A stretch of DNA of 50,222 bases, taken from NCBI GenBank assembly GCA_016209525.1, contig JACQWK010000631.1, positions 1 to 50,222 on the forward strand. The letters run 5' to 3'. Of the stretch, positions 28,550 through 39,571 are shown piece by piece (within the stretch, counting starts at the first letter, position 1; each line of letters begins with the position of its first letter). The stretch is from Verrucomicrobiota bacterium (GTDB lineage: Bacteria; Verrucomicrobiota; Verrucomicrobiia; Limisphaerales; SIBE01). The notes beneath the pieces are model-generated. The model was not told the origin of the DNA and did not search any database. It saw only the letters and a program-made list of their open reading frames with translations. The translations under genes were made by a program, and so were the position numbers.

Positions 28550-29977
28550 TTAACGCAGGGTCACCGTCTTGGTTGCCGAGAAAAGCTGCACGTAGCTTCG
28601 CGCGGCTCGGGGCACGATCACGCTCAGCCGGATTTTCTCGCCTTTGTTCTTTCTGTAGAGCCACCGCGCAGTTTCGACGACGTTTTCCGCCGCCCGGCCT
28701 TCGATGGCTTGGATCAATTCGCCTTCTCTCAAAGCCGCCTTTTCCGCAGGGCCGCCCGGCTCGATATCGGTGACCATCAGCCCCCGGAACTGGCCGAAGC
28801 CCATTCTCGCCGCCAACTCAGGCGTTAAGACTTGAACGGCGGCTCCCAATCGTTGCCGGAGGAGGTTGGCGTTGAAGACCGATTCCAACGGCGTCAGCCG
28901 CACGGTCAGTGTTTTGCGTTCCTGGTTGCGTTCGACGACGATCCGTATTTCCCTCCGATCTCCGACACCCAACAACTCGCGGTTGAATTCCACTACGTGT
29001 CGCGGCTTCCTGTCACCCACGGCCAAGACTCGGTCCCCCGTCTTCAAACCGCTGCGATCCGCCGGGCTGCCCGTTTCAACCGAAACGGCGACCAAGCCGT
29101 TCGGGCCGGATTGAAAATTCGCGCCGAACCAAAGCGAACGGACCGTTTCGGGAGTATAGATTTCGCCGAGCGCTTCCGAGACTCTTTTGATGGGGATGGC
29201 GAATCCGATGCCTTGCGCCTCGCGAAAAATGGCGACATTGATGCCGATGAGCTCGCCGCGAAGGTTCACGAGCGGCCCGCCGCTATTGCCAGGATTAATG
29301 GCCGCGTCGCTCTGCAGCCAGTCCTGCACATCCAACGAGTCGTCTTCGGCCACAGGCCTTCGCGCTTTGGAGCTCAGAATGCCTCGGCTGACAGAACCGC
29401 CGAGCCCAAATGGATTGCCCAGCGCCAACACCGTTTCGCCCAAGAGCAAGTCGTCATCCGGGGCGAACTTGATCGCCTTGAATTTTTCTCCGCCGCGCGT
29501 GATCAACCGAAGCAAAGCCACGTCCGTCTTCAGCGTCCCCACGATCGGCTTGGCCTCGAACGTGCGGCCATCGGCCAGGGTGACAGTAATCACGTTGGCC
29601 CTGCGAACGACGTGCAAATTCGTCAGCACGTAGCCCGTCTCATCGATAATGACGCCGGAGCCCAAGCTGTTCTGAGACCGCTGGGAACGCCGGCCCCATT
29701 GCGGACCGAAGAAATCACGGAAGATTTGATCGAACGGGTCGCGAATCTCGACGATCGTTTCGGTGCTGATGTTGACCACGCTCGGCATCACCTCCTCGAT
29801 GGCTCGGACAACGGCGTCTCGCCGGATGTCCGCTTCGTCAGGTGTTCCCGCAGCCGCTCCCAACGCGTGAACGACGCGACCGGGTCCTCCTCCCGTCGGC
29901 GACACAAAGAGCATCCACAGAGTCCAGGCGAGGACTGGCCAATACACCAATCGAGTTCTCTCAACTTTCTGCGTCAT
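28550..29977 (-). CDS. DegP/HtrA-like trypsin serine protease with two PDZ domains
   Basis: TNLHVVRRA (His), TDVALLRL (Asp), DAAINPGNSGGPLVN (Ser); GSPADRSGLKTGDRVLAV and EPGGPAEKAALREGELIQAI PDZ motifs. Confidence 0.93.
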   Translation of the reverse strand: MTQKVERTRLVYWPVLAWTLWMLFVSPTGGGPGRVVHALGAAAGTPDEADIRRDAVVRAIEEVMPSVVNISTETIVEIRDPFDQIFRDFFGPQWGRRSQRSQNSLGSGVIIDETGYVLTNLHVVRRANVITVTLADGRTFEAKPIVGTLKTDVALLRLITRGGEKFKAIKFAPDDDLLLGETVLALGNPFGLGGSVSRGILSSKARRPVAEDDSLDVQDWLQSDAAINPGNSGGPLVNLRGELIGINVAIFREAQGIGFAIPIKRVSEALGEIYTPETVRSLWFGANFQSGPNGLVAVSVETGSPADRSGLKTGDRVLAVGDRKPRHVVEFNRELLGVGDRREIRIVVERNQERKTLTVRLTPLESVFNANLLRQRLGAAVQVLTPELAARMGFGQFRGLMVTDIEPGGPAEKAALREGELIQAIEGRAAENVVETARWLYRKNKGEKIRLSVIVPRAARSYVQLFSATKTVTLR

Positions 29978-30126
29978 TCTAAAGCCTTGACTTTGCAGGA
30001 GGGAGGGCGCAAAAGCAAGGCAAGGAGCGGAACATTCCAGCCAATTTCTACAACCGATGGCGTGCCTGCGCGCAGGTCTCTTCGTCGCTCCGGGAACCGA
30101 CCGACACCTCTCCCGTCTCTGAACGG

Positions 30127-31479
30127 TTGCTTCAGGTCATTTGGCATTGTCAGCGCCTCTTGCGCGACCAATTGAAGACCTTGGACGGACAGCCCGTCCG
30201 GGTTCTTCATCCGGGCTTCTGGAATCGAGAGGCCGGACCTGATTTTCGAGGCGCGGTGGTTCAAATCGGCTCCGGCGGTCCGCGACACGGAGACCTGGAA
30301 ATCGACCTTCATCCCAGATTATGGAAAGGCCACCATCATGACCAGAATCCATCCTACCGGAATGTCATTCTGCACGTGGTTTGGGACGGCGACCGCTCCG
30401 GATCGTCTGTCTTGCCCGTCCTCCCGTTGAAATCTGTCTTGGATTCCCCACTGACCGATCTGAAGGCGTGGCTCGACCAAACTTCTACTCAGAACTGGCT
30501 GACCTTGCTGTCCGGGAAATGCGCGGCTCCGCTCCGCGAAGTGCCGGCCTCCTTGGCCGGCCAGATCCTCAATCAGGCCGCGCGCGTCCGCTTGAGGGCC
30601 AAGGCGGCTCAAATGCAAGCGCGTGCGCAACAGGCCGGTTGGGAACAGGCGCTCTGGGAAGGGCTATTCGGCACGCTGGGCTACAAACACAACGTCTGGC
30701 CCATGCGCCGCCTGGCGGAGTTGCGCACCGCCTTTGGGAGTGTCGAAACCGGCTCAAGCTCTGTGCTGGTCTGGCAAGCGCGGTTGCTCGGCCTGGCCGG
30801 TTTGCTCCCCGCCCAGCTCACCGGAACTCGATGCCATGCCGATCGCTACCTGCGCCAGCTTTGGGACATTTGGTGGCGGGAACGAGAGGAGTATTCCGAC
30901 GTGATCTTGCCGGAGGTGGTTTGGCGTCTGAGCGGCTTGAGGCCCGCGAATCGTCCTCAGCGCCGTTTGGCCTTGGCGGCTCACTGGCTGGCCTCAGGCG
31001 ATTTGTCGGCTCGACTGGAGCGCTGGTTCGCCACGGCCATGCCAGACCGTGATCTGCCCAGTTCACTGCTGGAAGTCCTGCAAGCGCGGCGGGACGATTT
31101 TTGGTCGTGGCATTGGACGTTCCGTTCGGCGCGCCTGCCACAGCCGCGCCCGCTCCTCGGTGCTCAACGCGTGACCGACTTGGCGGTCAACGTCATCCTG
31201 CCTTGGTTCTGGGTGCGAGCCGAGGCTGGGAAGAACGAAGCCCTTCAGCAACTGGCTGATCGCCGGTATTTCGTCTGGCCGAAAGCCGAAGACAACGCCC
31301 TGCTTCGGATGGCCCGGCAGCGTTTGTTTGGGGGCGAAAGAGTTTGCTGGCTGAACACGGCTGCCGGGCAGCAAGGGCTGCTTCAGATCGTCCGTGATTT
31401 CTGCGACCATTCCAATGCGCTTTGCGAGCATTGCCAATTCCCAGAACTCGTCCGTGAGGCGAAGAAGCTTGAAAATTGA
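30127..31479 (+). CDS. DUF2851 family protein
   Basis: LLQVIWHCQRLLRDQLKTLDGQPVRVLHPGFWNREAGPDFRGAVVQI...RHGDLEIDLHPRLWKGHHHDQNPSYRNVILHVVW. The frame is open upstream to 29983, so the start is uncertain. Confidence 0.86.
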   Translation: MLQVIWHCQRLLRDQLKTLDGQPVRVLHPGFWNREAGPDFRGAVVQIGSGGPRHGDLEIDLHPRLWKGHHHDQNPSYRNVILHVVWDGDRSGSSVLPVLPLKSVLDSPLTDLKAWLDQTSTQNWLTLLSGKCAAPLREVPASLAGQILNQAARVRLRAKAAQMQARAQQAGWEQALWEGLFGTLGYKHNVWPMRRLAELRTAFGSVETGSSSVLVWQARLLGLAGLLPAQLTGTRCHADRYLRQLWDIWWREREEYSDVILPEVVWRLSGLRPANRPQRRLALAAHWLASGDLSARLERWFATAMPDRDLPSSLLEVLQARRDDFWSWHWTFRSARLPQPRPLLGAQRVTDLAVNVILPWFWVRAEAGKNEALQQLADRRYFVWPKAEDNALLRMARQRLFGGERVCWLNTAAGQQGLLQIVRDFCDHSNALCEHCQFPELVREAKKLEN

Positions 31480-31508
31480 TGTTGAAACTCAATCTCAATT
31501 AGTGTTCA

Positions 31509-31796
31509 TTGGCGCCAGTGAAGGCGAGCGCGTCGAAACAGGAACGCCCACTGGTCGATCTATGTGCGGCCGGCGTGGGGACGAAGCTTCGGGTTCGGGA
31601 CCTGAAAAGCCATCCCGCAGTCTGTCGGCGGTTGCGCGAGATGGGCTTCTGCGAGTTCGCCGAGATTCACAAGGTGGCCGACACCGGGGCGCTGATTTGC
31701 CAGGTCTGTGGGGCGCGCGTGGCCTTGAGCCGAAGTTTGGGGAAACAAATCCTGGTTGAGCCGGTTGCTGGTGCGGCGCCCAAATCGCCCTCATGA
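31509..31796 (+). CDS. FeoA-domain protein
   Basis: GTKLRVRDLKSHPAVCRRLREMGFCEFAEIHKV; TTG start at 31509 in the track, GTG at 31518 possible. Confidence 0.78.
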   Translation: MAPVKASASKQERPLVDLCAAGVGTKLRVRDLKSHPAVCRRLREMGFCEFAEIHKVADTGALICQVCGARVALSRSLGKQILVEPVAGAAPKSPS

Positions 31797-32035
31797 GTTC
31801 AGTGCAGCTCCTCTCTGAACTGTCCGCCGGCACCGAGGCGGAAATCCGAGGTTTTCATCCCGGCTGCAAAGAGGTGCAGCGTTTGCGCGAGATGGGTCTC
31901 CTGCCCGGCACCAAGATCAAATTAATCCGCTGGGCGCCGCTGGGAGACCCCCTGGAAATCAAGGTGCGCGGTTACAACTTGTCCCTCCGCAGACATGAGG
32001 CGGAGCATGTCGAGGTCATGGTCTCCGGTCGCTAG
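31793..32035 (+). CDS. feoA: Ferrous iron transport protein A
   Basis: GTEAEIRGFHPGCKEVQRLREMGLLPGTKIKLIRWAPLGDPLEIKVRGYNLSLRRHEAEHVEV; 4-bp overlap with upstream FeoA-domain gene. Confidence 0.92.
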   Translation: MSSVQLLSELSAGTEAEIRGFHPGCKEVQRLREMGLLPGTKIKLIRWAPLGDPLEIKVRGYNLSLRRHEAEHVEVMVSGR

Positions 32036-32070
32036 GGAATCCTCGCTGCCGCCCAGGTCATTCGCCAGCT

Positions 32071-34170
32071 ATGCTCCCGGTTGCCCCTGCGCCTGCCCAA
32101 GATAAGACCGCCACGTTCGCCTTGGTGGGAAATCCTAATTGCGGAAAATCGACCCTATTCAACGCGCTCACGGGCATGCGCCAAAAGGTCGGCAATTACC
32201 CGGGAGTTACCGTGGAAAAAAAAGTCGGCGAGTTATTTTCGCTCCACGGACGCCCCATGCAGATTATCGACCTCCCGGGAGCATACAGTTTATCCCCACG
32301 GTCACCCGATGAGGCGATTACTCGGGATGTCTTGCTCGGAAGAATTTCGGACACGTCACGGCCCGACAAGATCATCTGCGTGGTGGACGCGAGCAATTTG
32401 GAAAGGAACCTGTTCCTGGTGACCCAAGTGCTTGATTTGGGAGTCCCAACCGTGCTGGCGTTGAATATGATGGACCTGGCCCACGACAAAGGCATTTCCT
32501 TGAATCCGGAGGAGTTATCTCGCGAACTCGGAATCCCGGTCGTTGCCTGCCAGGCTCATAAGAAAATCGGCATCACCGAACTGCGCCAGGCGATGAGCCG
32601 GACCGATCTGCCGGTTCCGGTCCGGCGCTGGCGGATCCCGGAACTCCTCGAAGATGCCGTGGAGGAACTGTGCCAGGCGCTGGCCGGTGAGAATCGCAGC
32701 GAACCCAAGCAAGAATTCGCGCGCGCACTCATCCTCTTGGCCGGAGAAAACGCATCCAGCCATTCCGCTTTCGGCTCGGAATCTCAGAAACTCGCGCAAC
32801 GATTCCGCCTCCAGCTCGAAGCGCAAGGCATCGACTGGCACGAAGCCGTTGTCGCGGCCAGGTATCAGTATGCCCAGGGGGTGTGCGAGCAGGCGGTTCG
32901 AAGCGGGGGGAACGCGGGCGAAGATCACTCCGACAGGCTCGACGCCGTCCTGACTCACCCGATCTGGGGATGGGCGGTTTTTCTCGGCCTGATGGCTTTC
33001 ATGTTCTTTTCCATTTTCACGCTTGCGACCTATCCGATGGACTGGGTCGAAGGCGGATTCACCCGCCTGGCCAACGCGGTCAAGCAAGCCATGCCGCCCG
33101 GAGATCTGCGAGACCTGATGACTGACGGAGTCGTCGCCGGCGTCGGAGGGGTGCTGGTTTTCTTGCCGCAAATTTTGATCCTCTTCTTCTTTATCGGCTT
33201 GCTGGAGGACACCGGCTACATGGCGCGCGCTGCCTTTATCATGGATCGGGTCATGAGCCGGGTTGGCCTTCACGGCAAATCGTTCATTCCGTTGCTCAGC
33301 TCCTACGCCTGCGCCATTCCCGGGATCATGGCCGCGCGCACGATTGAAAACCCCAAGGACCGGCTGGTGACCATTCTGGTCGCGCCGCTCATGAGCTGCT
33401 CCGCGCGGCTTCCCGTCTATACTTTGATGATCGCGACGTTGCTGCCGGCGAAGACCGTGCCCGCGCTGCAGAAGGCGGGAATCATGATGGCACTCTATGT
33501 CGTCGGGACGGCCACAGCATTCTTTTTCGCGTGGCTTTTCAAGAGGACCATCATGCACGGTGAAACGCCGGTCTTGATCATGGAATTGCCGCCGTACCGG
33601 CTGCCCTCGATGGCCTCGGTGGTGATGCAGATGATCAATCGCTCCAAGCTTTTCGTCAAACGAGCCGGCACGGTCATTCTGGGGCTTTCGATCATTCTTT
33701 GGTTCCTGGCGGCGTATCCGAAGGCCGAGGGTGGACAAGCTTCGTCCCAATTGGCCCACAGCTTCGCCGGGAAGCTCGGACATGCCATCGAACCGATCAT
33801 CAAGCCGCTCGGTTTCGACTGGAAGATCGGCATCGGCCTGATCGGATCATTCGCCGCCCGCGAAGTGTTCGTCAGCACCATGTCGGTCGTGTATAACGTC
33901 GAAGAAGCCAGCGATGTGACTCTGCCCTTGCGAGATGCTATGTTGCGGGAGAAATGGGCGGATGGCACTCCCGTGTTCACGCCGCTGGCCTGTGTGACGC
34001 TGATGGTTTTTTACGTCCTGGCCCTGCAATGCATCAGCACGGTCGCGGTCGTGAAACGGGAAACGAACAGTTGGCACTGGCCGCTGTTTCAACTCGCTTA
34101 CATGACTGGCACAGCCTACGTGGCCTGCCTGATCGTTTACCAAACCGGCAAGGTCATGGGCTTCCAATGA
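32071..34170 (+). CDS. feoB: Ferrous iron transport protein B
   Basis: ALVGNPNCGKSTLFNALTGMRQKVGNYPGVTVEKK G-domain; multiple TMs; SSYACAIPGIMAARTI and GSFAAREVFVSTMSVVYN. Confidence 0.97.
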   Translation: MLPVAPAPAQDKTATFALVGNPNCGKSTLFNALTGMRQKVGNYPGVTVEKKVGELFSLHGRPMQIIDLPGAYSLSPRSPDEAITRDVLLGRISDTSRPDKIICVVDASNLERNLFLVTQVLDLGVPTVLALNMMDLAHDKGISLNPEELSRELGIPVVACQAHKKIGITELRQAMSRTDLPVPVRRWRIPELLEDAVEELCQALAGENRSEPKQEFARALILLAGENASSHSAFGSESQKLAQRFRLQLEAQGIDWHEAVVAARYQYAQGVCEQAVRSGGNAGEDHSDRLDAVLTHPIWGWAVFLGLMAFMFFSIFTLATYPMDWVEGGFTRLANAVKQAMPPGDLRDLMTDGVVAGVGGVLVFLPQILILFFFIGLLEDTGYMARAAFIMDRVMSRVGLHGKSFIPLLSSYACAIPGIMAARTIENPKDRLVTILVAPLMSCSARLPVYTLMIATLLPAKTVPALQKAGIMMALYVVGTATAFFFAWLFKRTIMHGETPVLIMELPPYRLPSMASVVMQMINRSKLFVKRAGTVILGLSIILWFLAAYPKAEGGQASSQLAHSFAGKLGHAIEPIIKPLGFDWKIGIGLIGSFAAREVFVSTMSVVYNVEEASDVTLPLRDAMLREKWADGTPVFTPLACVTLMVFYVLALQCISTVAVVKRETNSWHWPLFQLAYMTGTAYVACLIVYQTGKVMGFQ

Positions 34171-34358
34171 GCATGACCAACAACTGGCAATCGTGGACGG
34201 CCTTGGCGGTGGTGGCGATCACCGCCGCCATCATGGCTTATCGCGTCTTAGTGCGGAAGAAGACGGGGTGTGGTGAAGGTTGCGGCTGCGACGCGTCCGA
34301 CAAGAAGTCAAGGCTTTCTCGAAGTAAACCACCAAAGACGGCTTCCGAAGCGCGGTGA
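34167..34358 (+). CDS. FeoB-associated Cys-rich membrane protein
   Basis: Single TM followed by RKKTGCGEGCGCDAS; ATGA overlap with feoB stop. Confidence 0.82.
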   Translation: MSMTNNWQSWTALAVVAITAAIMAYRVLVRKKTGCGEGCGCDASDKKSRLSRSKPPKTASEAR

Positions 34359-34385
34359 TGCGCCGGAAAGAATCCCGTTCGACCG

Positions 34386-34859
34386 TCAGGCGAAGATTTG
34401 AGCAACGGACACTTCAAGTGCCAGTGCCTCGTCCCGCAACACTCCTTCCGAAAATGCTCGGCTCCCTCCCGAAGCAGGAAAAACTGAGACAACGCGCGTG
34501 GCCGGCTCTACGAGCCAGCACGATTTCACGCCGTGCTTCAGGTACTCTCCGATTTTGTCCACCAACGGCTGGAGGTTTTGCTTCGGAGCCAGGATCTCGA
34601 TGGCCAGCTCCGGAGGAGCTGTCACTTCGTCATCATCGGTCAGCCAGTCCGAAGATAAGACTCCTTTAGCGTACAGACAGAGATCCGGGATTGTCTGCCA
34701 ACCTTGCAGGTTCAGAGAAAGTTGTTGGTGTATGGTGTAACGGTCCTTCAGGCGATCAAGCAGAACGCCCAGGTTTTGGGCTGCGCGAGAATGGTTTCTG
34801 CTGGGCATGGGCCGGTCATCCTGAATCTCATCGTTCGAGAGGACAGGAATCGTTTTCAT
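34386..34859 (-). CDS. Uma2 family (PD-(D/E)XK-like) protein
   Basis: IPDLCLYAKGVLSSDWLTDDDEVTAPPELAIEILAPKQNLQPLVDKIGEYLKHGVKSCWLVEPATRVV. Confidence 0.87.
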   Translation of the reverse strand: MKTIPVLSNDEIQDDRPMPSRNHSRAAQNLGVLLDRLKDRYTIHQQLSLNLQGWQTIPDLCLYAKGVLSSDWLTDDDEVTAPPELAIEILAPKQNLQPLVDKIGEYLKHGVKSCWLVEPATRVVSVFPASGGSRAFSEGVLRDEALALEVSVAQIFA

Positions 34860-34936
34860 GGTTCGTCAGTAACACAGTCTGGAATCCGGCACAAGGCGCG
34901 TTTGTGGAGGCGGCGCAAATGCGAGTTGTCAGTAGC

Positions 34937-35050
34937 GGCAGGCGTCCTCGCCTGCGGCAGAGGGCGGCCTCTTGCCGCCCGGAGTTGGCCCCGAAATCAG
35001 AGCGCGCTCAAATCTCCACTCCGAGACCGCCGGGCGAGACGCCCGCCGCT
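34937..35050. repeat. Cluster of variable-stem hairpins
   Basis: GCAGGCG-TCCT-CGCCTGC; GGGCGGC-CTCTT-GCCGCCC; GGGC-GAGAC-GCCC. Confidence 0.8.
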
Positions 35051-35182
35051 GCTTCTGCCGGCCGCAAGATTCGTAACCAGCTCTTCAGCGGCTCCGTCTC
35101 ACCTTGAAAAGCGTGATAGACGAGCCGACGCGTGTCCTTGGCGAGTCACGCAGGAATCAATTCAAACCACATCTATAAAGTT

Positions 35183-35650
35183 ATGAGAAGTTACACAATG
35201 TCGCGCAGCCTATTGGCGATCACGGTGGGGGCTCTCCTCCTTCTGAGCGTCCCGTCAGCATCCGCCCAGGAACAGGGACAGGGCCGCCGAGGCGGCGGCG
35301 GCGCTTTCGGACAAGCCTTCCAAAATCTGACCGACGAAGATCGGGAGGTGTTGCGGCAATTTCGGGAAGAAACGCGCGACGAAACCCAGAAACTGCGCGA
35401 AGCCCAGGCTGCTCTTAATAATGCCATCTGTGCGGATAAAAAGAACGAGGATGACATCAAGGCTAAAGTGGCTGACGTGGCGAAAGCCCTGGAGAAACTG
35501 GCCTTCAAACAGGCGGACGCCATTGCTAAACTCAAGCCGAGCGCAAACGTAAAAGACGTGATTAGGAGTGGGGCTGGTGCTTTTATGGGGGGTTTTGGGG
35601 GTCGCGGAGGACCAGGCGGCGGAGGGCGTCGAGGCGGCAATAATCCGTAG
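35183..35650 (+). CDS. Exported Spy/CpxP-like small protein (periplasmic heavy-metal sensor-like)
   Basis: Signal peptide MSRSLLAITVGALLLLSVPSASAQ; helical LTDEDREVLRQFREETRDETQKLREAQAALNNAI; Gly-rich tail. Confidence 0.65.
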   Translation: MRSYTMSRSLLAITVGALLLLSVPSASAQEQGQGRRGGGGAFGQAFQNLTDEDREVLRQFREETRDETQKLREAQAALNNAICADKKNEDDIKAKVADVAKALEKLAFKQADAIAKLKPSANVKDVIRSGAGAFMGGFGGRGGPGGGGRRGGNNP

Positions 35651-35694
35651 CCTTGCCAGCGACTCGTTCGACTTAATCAAACTAATTCTCGCCC

Positions 35695-35724
35695 CAGGCC
35701 GCCGTGGGATTCCACGGCGGCCTG
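35695..35724 (+). terminator. Strong hairpin downstream of the Spy-like gene
   Basis: CAGGCCGCCGTGG-GATT-CCACGGCGGCCTG: perfect 13-bp stem, 4-nt loop, followed by TTCGTTGTTCG. Confidence 0.7.
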
Positions 35725-35864
35725 TTCGTTGTTCGTTAGCCTCAAACCGGCGCTTCTCAGAATCGACCAGGCATCACTGAATTCCTCGAAGCCCGAAAAG
35801 TCGCGAAGTGTTTGGGTGCGGTCGATTTATCGCTGCGCTGCGGGGAGACGCGCACGGATTTCTC

Positions 35865-36704
35865 TCACTTCGGCGCGTTCCTCTGCGCCGTCAACACCCC
35901 GCGAGTGGTTGCCGCCAGGAGGACCAGAGTGCCGCCGATGAGTGACCAAGGGCTCGGCACTTCACCCAGAATGAGCATGACCCATATCGGGTTGAGCACC
36001 GGCTCAATGGTGCTGATCAGAACGGATTCCAAAGCCTTCACGTGTTTGATCCCCTGCGAGTAGAGCACATACGCGAGGCCGAGTTGGAAAATCCCCAGCC
36101 AAAGCAAACCGACGCAAGACTTCACGCTCGGGATCGGTCCAAACACAAACGGGAGGCCGATCAGCGCAGTCAGCCCGTTCCCCAGCAGCACCGATTCAAT
36201 CGGCGACGCATCCTTCTGCGAGCGCAGCAACACAATCAAAGCCGCGAAGGCGACGCCGCTGGCCAACGCACACACGTTGCCCCACAGACCGCGGAATGAC
36301 AGTTCATCCACAAAAAACAAGCCGATGCCGGCAACCGCCACGACGATTAATGACCAATCGAGCCGTGAGGGATGTTCGCGGAGGAACCATGCGCCCAAAA
36401 CGGCCACGTAGATCGGCGCGGTGTATTGTAGGAAAATGGCGTTGGCGGCCGTGGTCAGTTTGTTGGCGGCGACGAACAGCGTGACCGTGGCCGCATACGC
36501 CACCGCCCCGCCGATCTGAACGGCGGAAAAAGTAAAGCGGGGCCTTCCGATCAGGAACCACACGGTCGCCGCGGCAATCGCGCTGCGCGTCGCCGCAATG
36601 GCCAGCGCGTTCCATTCCACGGCTTTGATCGCCAACCCGCCGGTGCTCCACAACAGCGCCGCGCCGGCAAGAAGAATCACGGGATGGTTGGCGGCGGGTT
36701 TCAC
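35865..36704 (-). CDS. EamA/DMT family transporter
   Basis: HPVILLAGAALLWSTGGLAIKAVEWNALAIAATRSAIAA; ~10 TMs; SVLISTIEPVLNPIWVMLILGEVPSPWSLIGGTLVL. GTG start near 36704 inferred because the longer ORF crosses a repeat element. Confidence 0.87.
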   Translation of the reverse strand: MKPAANHPVILLAGAALLWSTGGLAIKAVEWNALAIAATRSAIAAATVWFLIGRPRFTFSAVQIGGAVAYAATVTLFVAANKLTTAANAIFLQYTAPIYVAVLGAWFLREHPSRLDWSLIVVAVAGIGLFFVDELSFRGLWGNVCALASGVAFAALIVLLRSQKDASPIESVLLGNGLTALIGLPFVFGPIPSVKSCVGLLWLGIFQLGLAYVLYSQGIKHVKALESVLISTIEPVLNPIWVMLILGEVPSPWSLIGGTLVLLAATTRGVLTAQRNAPK

Positions 36705-36722
36705 TTTGAATTCATTCGAGAT

Positions 36723-36871
36723 GGGGAGCGCACGCGCCCTCGTGTGCTGTGGCCGGCGCCCTCGCCCACCACCGTGGCGTGTTAGAACAACTCGCCATTT
36801 TAGGACTGAACGGAACGTCCGCTTCGACCGGCGGGGCGCCGGTCGAGACACGCGAGGCGGGTGCGCTCCCC
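36723..36871. repeat. ~149-bp MITE-like element with ~23-bp imperfect terminal inverted repeats
   Basis: GGGGAGCGCACGCGCCCTCGTGTG at left; CACGCGAGGCGGGTGCGCTCCCC at right. Confidence 0.8.
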
Positions 36872-36884
36872 AAAATGGAAAGCG

Positions 36885-38474
<1,590 letters not shown>

Positions 38475-38603
38475 AAGGCGGGCAGTCTTCGCAAAGGCCC
38501 TCTGGATGTCAAGATGCGCCCGGTGCAAGTTAGGCTTGGCCGCGGGGTCCTCCGGCCTGCCGCCAGGCTTGCGCCCGGCGGGAAAGCCTTTAGAGTTTCC
38601 GGC

Positions 38604-38921
38604 ATGGCAGATAAACCCAAGAGCCTACCTACCGCGCTGAAATTCTCCCTAGGCGAGCAAGAGCAGCCGGCCACGGCAGATTTGCAGCGCCGCGACACCA
38701 TTGTCATTGGTCGCGGCCTGGACTGTGATGTTGTCATCAACGACACCAAAGCCTCTCGCCGGCACTGCCGGCTCACGCGGGGCGACTCCGGGTTCGTGCT
38801 GGAGGACCTTGAATCGAAGAACGGGACTTATGTCGATGGCCAGCGCATCGGCAAACCGGTGGTCTTGAAGCCCAATCAGACTTTCAAAATCGGCGACACG
38901 GTATTCTACCTGGCGCTCTAA
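38604..38921 (+). CDS. FHA-domain protein
   Basis: IVIGRGLDCDVVINDTKASRRHCRLTRGDSGFVLEDLESKNGTYVDGQRI. Confidence 0.93.
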   Translation: MADKPKSLPTALKFSLGEQEQPATADLQRRDTIVIGRGLDCDVVINDTKASRRHCRLTRGDSGFVLEDLESKNGTYVDGQRIGKPVVLKPNQTFKIGDTVFYLAL

Positions 38922-39097
38922 CTTTGAGGCGGGGCACTGGCAGCTCGCCCGCAGCTTCGGGAGGGACTCCAGATCATCCGGGCGAGCCGCCCGCGCTCCG
39001 ATTCATTGTCTCATCGTGGGCATAGCTACTTCTGGCACGACAGCGACATTTCTCGGATTCGAGCAGCGATCATCGGACTCCCAAGGCATCAGAAGCC

Positions 39098-39353
39098 GCG
39101 AAGCGCTTGGAGTGCGGTCGATTTATCACCGCTTTCCTTGAGGCTCTCTCTTAATAATCAGTTCATAAGTTGGATGACATGGAGCATGCCCCTCACCCCA
39201 TCCCTCTCCCCATCGGATGGGGAGAGGGTGGTCGCAGACCGGGTGAGGGGTGTGCGCCAGCTTCTGAACCCATTCTTGACTCTGCCGGACGCCTGGATTT
39301 CGCCAGGCCGTGGAGAAGCGGCGATAAATCACACGCACTCCAAACGCTGGCGC
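39098..39353. repeat. Composite inverted-repeat element, ~40-bp arms
   Basis: GCGCTTGGAGTGCGGTCGATTTATCACCGCTT versus inverted AAGCGGCGATAAATCACACGCACTCCAAACGC; related half copy near 35803-35840. Confidence 0.8.
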
Positions 39354-39571
39354 GCGATGATCAGCCTCGTTGACAGGCTGGCAGTAGCCGAATCAAGTGT
39401 CGCTGTAGTGCTTCCCCGGAATTTCGGGAAGATTTTGGTTTGACAGCGCGTCGTTCGGAGCGTAAGCAATGCCGCGTAACGCCAAAGGGAGGCGATCTCA
39501 AACGAACTCATGAGCGGCGTCGTTTGCGCCCGTTGAGATCTCCCACCGGCGGCCAATCAAAAGGAGGTCAA

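Noticed and set aside
28832-30175. 447-aa plus-strand ORF opposite the DegP-like gene
   Set aside because: Shadow ORF of a clear protease with intact His-Asp-Ser motifs.
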